NCBI RefSeq assembly: GCF_035582795.1 | Contig: NC_134370.1 | Span: 47,727,501 to 47,791,500 of the forward strand | Origin: Mycteria americana | Lineage: Eukaryota > Chordata > Aves > Ciconiiformes > Ciconiidae | Length of the DNA stretch: 64,000 nucleotides | Reading direction: 5' to 3' | In this document: one piece after another, positions 46,101 to 55,100 of the stretch | How positions within the stretch are numbered: the stretch's first letter is position 1 | How the letters are laid out: each line of letters begins with the position of its first letter | Translations under genes and position numbers: made by a program | The notes under the pieces: generated by a model | The model's input: the letters and a program-made list of their open reading frames with translations, nothing else | What the model was told of the DNA's origin: nothing | The model's database searches: none

Positions 46101-49100
46101 TGCTTTGAAAAAGAAAGGCAAGCTTGAGAAATTTGTCTAGCTGTCTACCTTATGCTAAACTCCTGCTGTTTAATCACTGCAGACTTTCCACATCGGGTAG
46201 TAAGGAAATAATTTCAATTTTTATCTCCAGAAAAGTTCCTCTTGGAAACTTCAAATTTAGGCTTCATGTTCTTAATATATTGTTCTCCTTTTTAATGTAG
46301 TTGATGTGCTGGGTGTGAACAATATGCCCAGCGCTCACAACTGACAGGCCTTTCCTCTGGCTGGGGATATACATGCTGCCTGGGAAGCAGCTTTCTGACT
46401 ACTGGAAAGAGCTACACAAAGCACACTAATATGTCATATTTTTGTAGTTCAAATAGCACATTAAAAATAGTAGTGGCCCAGTTATGTTGCAAGTGAGCAG
46501 AGGTATCTCTAAATTGTTAGTGTTGATTATGTCAAGAGACAACAGAGGGGAAACCCTCTGTTTCTTTGCCATACCCCAAAGCTGGAGCACAGAGGAAAAC
46601 TAATATTTATTATTTCTTCTTTAAAAGGCTGTAGTGTCTCTGTGTCTAAGGTAACCATAAGCCATCTGGTTTGAAATCTGTTTTGAAGCTGTTTTGGTGA
46701 ATGTGAATTATAAATTCTAGGATAAGTTATGTTCATTACCTAACCTAAAATCTCAGCTTTTAAATCCTCTTGCAATGGTCAGCTTTTGTTTTTTCTGGGT
46801 TCCGTGCCCCCCCCCCCCCCCCCCAACAAACAAACAAAAAACAACAAAGGAGCTGTATTTTTTGAGAGCCCCTTTCAGCCTATGGAAAGCTGGGAGTTTG
46901 GAGTAGCACCTGTCGAGAAATTTTACAAGGTACAGCTATTACAGGAATGTAAGAGTCTTGAATATTCACCCTCTCATGGGGTCACTGCAGGTGGTATTTG
47001 TCTGCCTTTTAAAGCACATATAAGGGAAATACGAAGTCTTTATAGCTCTTCAGTCATCTCCAAAGAATGGTGATTTGAGGTTTTGGGAAGCACCTGCAAA
47101 ACGAGGCATTTGATGCTCTCATGGCAGCCTGCACCCTTATGGTTTGAAAACTTAAGGGAGATATTTTAGTCCCTCTGGGTCCCCATGAACCTGCGTCAAG
47201 TCCCAGTAGTTATTTCGGGCAAAACCCTTATTGGCAAAGACAGGACTTGAGCAGGTTTTGGCTTCACCCACCTCCTCTTGCATCTTGCCCTTCACGTACT
47301 ATTTGAGAGGAAGGCTGCCAGGCTGGGGGTGTTTGGGGAACATCATGCTGTTGTCCAAACTGTGTGTTTGTTCTAAGGACACACAGATGACTTAGTCTGT
47401 TGGTGCTATCATCATTATTGAAGTAAAGAAAGCCTGAGTGAGGCTGTCATGATAAACACATCTTGGGGCAGCTGATCCCTTCTTTGATCAGTTCGATGCT
47501 ACCAGAAGAGCAGGGACAGGTATTGAATGGCAGCATGCTGCTGCTAGCGCTTGGCATCGCAAGAAAAGTAGGGGATGAGTATAGATAGGGTGAAAGTAGA
47601 GCTGTCCTCTCTGATAACATGCTGTTTCAGAAGTCAGTTACCCTTTGCACTTGGTGGTTTTATGTTGGCCTTTTTGCTTGCTCCCTTGACATCTGCTGTC
47701 AGCTTAGCCAAAAATAATTGGGAACTCCCTCAAAGTAAAGAAATGAGTTGAAAGATACTCTGAATTCTTTGCAGCCTTGGAGGAAGCATGGTGGCTGCCT
47801 TTTTATGTGGGCATTTAGCAAATCTTTTCACTGCCTGAAATAAGTGAAACAAGTCTTAAATAAAGACTTGTTCTGTAGTGCTTCCCTACGTTCTGTAGTG
47901 CTTCCCTACGTTCTGTAGTGCTTCCCTACGTTCTGTAGTGCTTCCCTACGTTCTGTAGTGCTTCCCTACGTTCTGTAGTGCTTCCCTACGTTCTGTAGTG
48001 CTTCCCTACGTTCTGTAGTGCTTCCCTACGTTCTGTAGTGCTTCCCTACGTTCTGTAGTGCTTCCCTACGTTCTGTAGTGCTTGCTGCAGGAGTATTTAG
48101 GTTCATTAAGAGATGATCCCTTTGTCTGTGCTTGTTTACTCTCACATGTGGAGAAGCCACGATTCTGGGAAAGTCAGTGCTGTTTTCAGGCTGTTTCCTG
48201 TTGGCATCCCAAAAGTACAGATGTTGGGGCTTTTCTGTCATAACCCTGCATCTCCAGGGCATGTCACTTGGCTACAGCAGCATCTGTGGAGCATCAGATA
48301 CCTTGTTAGCTGGCTCAGTAATGGTTCAAAAATTGGAAGGGTGGTTTTTTTTTTTCAGTCTTGGAGTTGGTATACCTGGGCACCCCATAGCTGTCAGCCT
48401 CCTCTCTCCTTGAGCCATGGTGCTGAGAGGACACATGACTCTAATTTTTTTGTTCCAAAGAAAGCAAAGGTTTGGGTGGAGCAAAGTCAGATGCTTTTTA
48501 CCTGGAACAAGGTCAGATGCTCAGCTCGCTTGTCTCCTCGCTGACTGGTCAGGTCAGATTTAACTGCCTTGGTAAGTGCTCTCTGGCAGGGCTGTGGGAA
48601 TGGCAGGCAGAGTTGAGCTCGCTGGCTGTGGCATCACAGCATGTTTCCAAGCCTCAGGTTCAAACCTGTGCCTCTGTTGATGGCAGGAGTGCCAGATGAG
48701 TGTGAATCACAAAATGGTGAGGCTGTGGGAAGAACGTGCTAACAAGCACCTTCCCTCTGCAGTCCGAGTGCTGTAGCATCAAAAGACAAGCATAACCTAG
48801 CTAATAAGCCAGTGTCAAATGAACAAAATGGGTGATCTGGTGGCCGTAATCTTGAGTCTTTATTTTGGTAGAACTTTGTTTTCTTAAAATGGACTCTACT
48901 CCTTTTCTTAATTAACAGCATCCTGCTGATGTTTTGCGCTGTTCTGTAGAGGGTAACCAGGTTTCTTTCATTTATGGAGTTTCATACAAGTTGATGGTTA
49001 TCTCAGGGTGGAGCTCTTGTTTTACCTTACTGGTTGAGAATAAGATGGTTTGAAAAGCAAAGCCATCAAATAGTAACCTACATAGTGGTATGAATGAAGT

Positions 49101-52100
49101 GTTTTAAGTACAGTTAGTCCTTGCTCCTGGCTCTGGGTATAAAATAACTTTAAGATGACCTGAGAAAAGTAACTTAATTTCAGTCTTTCCTCAGCAGTGT
49201 TTGCTTCTCCACCCCTTGTGTAACCATTCAATCTCAGATGGTATCTTGACATACTCTGTGTAGATGATGCATACACAGATGAATTTGTCCTTGTTGCTGT
49301 CTGCAACAGCTAATCATTACTGAATTTTATTTAGTCATTTACACCTGCCAATTAGGATCTCTAGTGTCTTCATCTGATGAGCATCTGGGTTTCAGAGGGA
49401 AGTTTACTAAGTAAGTTGGCAAACTTTATGCATATGCATTAAAAGCATAAGTGCACACAATTCTTTATTTCTGTTGTTTAGTGCTCAACCAGTAACGCAG
49501 ACTGCTCTCTGATCACTTAGAAGAAGGAGCTAAATTAGTGCTTGTGTGTAGCTGGTGTGCATATTCTGGGACTTCTGGGCAGTACCCATACGTGGTAGCA
49601 AGCCAACTGGAAAAAACAGGAGGAAAGAAGAATCTGTATCATCTTATAACTGTGACCTGTTTGGTAGTGTTGCATTTATTTTACTCATTTGCAAGAGTAA
49701 AACAATGGAGAGACATGCTATGCTCTGTATATACTCCTAAAAGGAGGATCAATGTAAATGGGCAGGCAGGATGGAAATGTCAGCCACACCTTTCCTTGCT
49801 GCTAGGGTTGGGGATTAAAGTCTGGCTTTGAAAGCATGACTAAAGCTGCATTGGCAGTGTTCTGTAGTGGTGATGATGCAAAGTAAATAGTAGTGTCTCA
49901 AGTTTGGTGTGGGGGATGAGAGATGTGATAAACTGCACAGCACCAACAAGTGCAAAATTATCACGTGAATCCATGTGATAAAACGATCCAATGTCTGGTG
50001 TTCTTTGTCATTGCAGTACTTTACTGGCCTAGAGTGTGGACACAAGTTCTGTATGCAGTGCTGGAGTGAATATTTAACTACCAAAATAATGGAGGAAGGC
50101 ATGGGACAGGTAAAATGTCAACTCACCTACCTCATGACTTATTTCTGGAAATTCTGTGTATTGGAGAGGAGGGGGGAAAGAAAGAGGAGAATTCTTCCCC
50201 ACTGAAGTTTAAAAAAAAAAACAAGAACAAAACCAAAAAAAACCCAACAAAAGAACACCAAAGAAAACCCAAGCCACAAAACTTTGGGGGCTGCAGTCTT
50301 TGCCACAATGAAGCTGAAGGGAACTACATGGAGTTAGTACAGGCGTCTTTGCTCTGGGTGGGAGGAATCATGCTGTGCACAGTGGCACATCTGGGTCGTG
50401 ATGATAGAGCCAGTGTACTATTTTTGCTACAGACTGTAGTGAAGTCTGTTGCCTTGAAATTCTTTGTGATGCAAAAATAGGATAAACACTGTTCCTTTTA
50501 TGACCTTTTTGGTTTTTTTTCAGACCATTTCATGCCCTGCTCATGGCTGTGATATCTTAGTCGATGACAATACAGTTATGTAAGTATGATGAGTTGCTAC
50601 CTCTTGGCTTTTCTCTCTTTTTCCATTTTGTTTCTCATGTGCTATTCAAATGTACTGGCTTATAAAAAAATTGCATAGAGGCTTTAAGGCAGCAGAGAGG
50701 TCAGTCTTGAACTGTTTATTTTGATACTGGTATGTCTCTTAACTTCCTGTTTAGGTCTGAAAAATCCATGCTACAGTACTTGGAGGAAAGACTCCTTGAC
50801 CAATTTGGTCAGCATGACAGCAGAGTAAACACCAGACAGTCTTTCCAAACCCTGTTTAACTGCTTTGTGCATTTTGTTTCCTTTGATTTATGTAGGAATT
50901 TAGGACTTCCTACCTAGGTCAACCCACTGGTTCACCAAGTCCTATAGCTATAGTTAATATGTGAGTCAGATGAAAGTCCTGGGTATGGTCTGATGTAGGG
51001 TGTGTTTTATGCCCTCTGATAGAAAGCACTTGACCCTCAAATGTAAGATTTGATTAAGCTGGTATGTCAGCTTGTGTCACTTTGCTTATTAAATTGCCCA
51101 GCTGAAGGATGACTTCTTGTACATGGTGGAGCAGTGAATTCCATGAGCTTCCGTCTCTCTTTATATTGGGTGATGTTATTACCTGAGTAATATCCTTCAT
51201 AACTCTGAACGTTGATTAAGTTCATTTTAATTCTTCACGCTAAAAAGTGTCTAAATAGAGGCTTATTCTGTTACTTATTCCTTCCTTCCTGAAGTCTGAC
51301 TCACTCATTGATAGTAATTTGCTGGTTTTTATATCAGTTGCTTCCAGACTAGTGATTTCCCATATCCCCCTGCATTAGTGGCTCTATGTTAGTCATGAAG
51401 GGTAGGCTGGATAGAAGTGGAAGTAGCTGAAATGTTTTCATGCCCTGTTGAGGGGTGGCTTCTAGAGTTCAGTGGGTGGAAACTGAAGTGAAGCTGGCAT
51501 AATATCTTGAGTGACTTGATTGAGATTTTTGTTTACTGGAGTCTGAACTTGTGGTGTCGTACACTCTCAGCAGGAAATTTCTTGAGTGTTTTCTTGATTG
51601 CAGCAGTTTGAATAAGCTGTTCAAATAGTGCATGTAAGGTAGACTAGCTGAAATTAGTGGAGGCCATGATGGTAGCAGGAGCAAGGAAGGGATGGAAGAC
51701 AGCAGTGCTGGCTGTGGTTGCTATGGCTTCTGTTGCTATTGCTTGATATTAGTAGTAGGTCTGACTATCCTTCTGTTTCACTTCATGGCTTTTATAGCAC
51801 AGAAAACCATGACACTGGGGTGAATCTGTGCAGTCTTCAACTCGCACCATGTTCTGTGGGATTTCCCCCCCCCCAGAAATGGCAGAGATATCTGGGGCCT
51901 AAGATAGTAAAATGGCATCTAGGTGGTAAAGCAAAGAAGCTCTCTTTGTCGAAGTAAAAATATAAATGTTTTGTCAGGGTAAAAATCCACCTTTCCCTGA
52001 CCTTACGGGGGACATCTGGAATATCTGGGGGAGGGAGGTGCATTTTTTCGCAAAAGCCTGATGCTTTCCTTTTAAAAGCAAAGGTGGACAACTGTGGCAA

Positions 52101-55100
52101 TCTTATGACATAGCATGAATAAAAATGTAAGTAATTCCAACTGGAATCTGCACCCCCTCCCATGTCCTTAATTATTCTCTTTTTAGGTCTTTTCCTTTTT
52201 ACAAAGTCTCTAGCTCTAGATTTCCAAGCTATAGGAACCTAAGATTAATGTGCAATATAAAGAGACATCAGTTTCTTTATCCATCAGAAAATCAAAGTAG
52301 ATAGGCGCAAGTTATTAATTTGCTCTCTTCTCAGTACTTCCCTCAGCAAGGCAGTATATCTCCAAGTTGAATTGTCTCCATACGAGTCCAGACTTAGCAA
52401 TTCAGATGACTCTCCTGGATTTGTGAGTATTTAGCTAGCTTGTCCGTTTCCCTTGTTACTGTTGAGCTTAAGTAGGAAGGTTGAAGAGAGGGTCCATTTT
52501 AGCTCTTTCAAGACCTTCAAACTGGCTGACGGTAATCTGTTTGTGTCCCTTGTTCACCCTTGCTGATGCTGCTGGTAATTGCTTTAACCTGTGTGCAAAG
52601 ACGTTGATTTCATTAATAAGCAAGGCAGGCTGCCTTTATTACTGGTGTGTCTAACGGCCGCTGCTTGTGGGTGGCAGCAGTCTGGTAGTAACTTCTGAGA
52701 ATCAACCCACTCAGTGGGAATGGATGGATTTTGGGTTCCTGTATGGAAGTTGTATGGTGTGCTGCCTCATTTTTAGTCTTCCTTTGCATAATTGCAAATA
52801 CCAATAGTTCTGTGTCAGATTAGAGTAGTAGTAAGGTCTTGAAGTAATTCCTTTGGGAGGGTGTGTGACATCTCACATGATGTGCATTTTGCCAATTCTA
52901 CTGATTGGTGTCTTTAAGGAGTTTGCATTATCAAAATGGAACAAAAGTGTAAAACTTACGGTCTGATAAAGGATTGCTGCCATCTTTGGGTGAATTTTTG
53001 AGATTGTGTAGTTCTGAACTGAGCTGCCAGAAGAGATCAAGAGTGAAGTTGTTTTGGCAAGCAGTTTGCTTTTCCAACCTGGCTTCTTTGTGCAGTTGCT
53101 TCTTTCATAGCTTGGCTCACAGAGGAATGTACCCCAAAGGGGATGGTTCATGGGCACTGGGAATGGTTTTCATCTCTTAATTTGTCTAGTTTCATTTATT
53201 GTTTGTCAAAAGACAATAATATTCAGAGCAAAGTTCTTGAAGGTCTTGACCTGAGTGGTGCTGTGGAAGTGCTGTTGAACCTAGAGCAGGTGAGGTTGCT
53301 AACATGGAGTTATCATAGGCAGTTTGGTAAGCAAAAAACAGCAGATTGCGTACTCCATGAGCTCTGGTTAGCTGTGGCATTACTCTTCATTTAAATTCCA
53401 GTTCCTGATATATACATATAATACAATAAATTTTTAAAGTGACATTTATTATGACTAGAAGCTTGGGTATGGAGTAAGAAATTGAGATTTATAATTCATA
53501 TTATAAGTTCAAATTGTTTTTTCATTCTTCAATAAGTTTCACTCCAAAATTGCAGGCTTGCCATGGACATGGGTCTGAGATGCTTTGTCAGCTGATTTGT
53601 TCTATTTTAGTACTGAGAATTTGGCTGCCATGTGCTATGTTTATGTAATAACGAGCATGTTGTTTGGTAAGCTCCCCAGACTGCTAAGGGCTAGGATTTA
53701 TGCAGCATCGCATTGTCACGTGCTGTTCTTTAATGAAAATTGGTATGTTAACATGCAGGAGTATGCTTGATTTTGACTGCACCCTGAAATGGATAATCTA
53801 TTAATTTCAATATTTATATGTGGTATGGCCTGTATAAAGCTGTATTCAACAGTTTGATTTAAAGTAGAAATACTGCAAAGTGTGTATTAGTCCAGCTTCA
53901 TATTGTGAGTTTTTATATATGCAGAAGAAACTTCAGTCATAACTGAAAGACAAATATAAAAGAGTTCAGCAATACATAATTAAATTATTTTGAATGCATC
54001 TAGGCTGGACAGTCTGCAAATGCCAGCTGGGTTGGTGTGTCCAAAGAGAAAAGTGGTCACCATGGTTTTAAAGGATTACTATCTGTCTGGTTTTCTTCTG
54101 CTCTCCCACTTCCGAGCTGACTGACTTAAAGTCTATGTTGCGTACACCCTCTATGATGTTGAATTTAAATCAACTTTGTTTATACGGTAAATAGATTAAA
54201 ACCACATTAACTTTTAAACTGAAACTGTAGTATTCCTTAGAAACCCAGATAACATTAGATCTACCAAATTTAGTAACCACACAACAGTTGTTTTCTAGCT
54301 TTTTAAAGGGATTTGCCACAAAATGTGCATGTTTAATGTAAATGAACTAATGAAATTGCTGCTTGGGCTGTTCAGGAAAGTGTGTTTAAAAAAAGAAAAA
54401 AAATCCCACACCAAGATGTTCAGTTCTCTTGAATTGCGTGAGCTTTCTGTCTGATTCTGAAGCGAATATTAAAAGTTAAATGCAATAGTTGTAGATTTTA
54501 TGGTAATGTAATATAGTAAATAAGTAGATAACAGGTAAGTACAAAAAAAGTACAAGCATAGAAGGAAGAATCAAAATAATTTGTCTGTCTGAACTTACTG
54601 GCTATGTATGGAAAAAATGAGTTTTCTACTACAATAATTTTTGTTTCTTACCTTTCCACAGGCGTCTGATAACAGATTCTAAGGTTAAATTAAAGTACCA
54701 GCATTTAATAACCAATAGTTTTGTAGAGGTGAGTGTTTTATTTGAAATCTTTAATGGCTTCTAGGTTGTTTCTGTTTCGCACGTGTACCAAACCAGAGAA
54801 GTGAGACTTGTTTATAACTGTAGAGCAGGTTTTTTTGCATAGTCTCTAATCAAGCATAACTAGAAGTTAGAGGCTTTGCAGGGGTTATTTTATAGCCCAT
54901 TTAGTTATAGGTGTAGTTGTAGGAAACTATTAAACAAATCTGCAGGATAGAAGACCTAGAGATATAGCAAACAGATGCCATTGGAAGTAAAGCTGCAGTA
55001 TTGCTTTTAGCAAAATACTAATAGCTTTGCAACTTCAAAATAAAAATAAACCTAGAGGAAGGTGCTTTGGAAGATTTTCCACTGTCCCGATTTCCCATTT

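Larger units (their letters stand above)
44754..50016 (+). other. ARIH1: ARIH1 intron 3 (5,263 bp)
   Basis: Donor GTGAGT; acceptor TTTGTCATTGCAG ending at 50016. It contains a C18 run at 46807-46824 with an A/C-rich tail, and a perfect 20-bp minisatellite at 47871-48083 with a hairpin at its left edge. No gene is seen. The open frame at 48113-48544 looks like chance. Confidence 0.85.

Noticed and set aside
47871..48083. CRISPR-like array
   Set aside because: The 20-bp units are directly head to tail with no unique spacers, and this is vertebrate DNA; it is a minisatellite.
48113..48544. 143-codon frame right after the minisatellite
   Set aside because: Overlaps another open frame in a different phase, with no motif and no acceptor in phase with ARIH1 exon 3.
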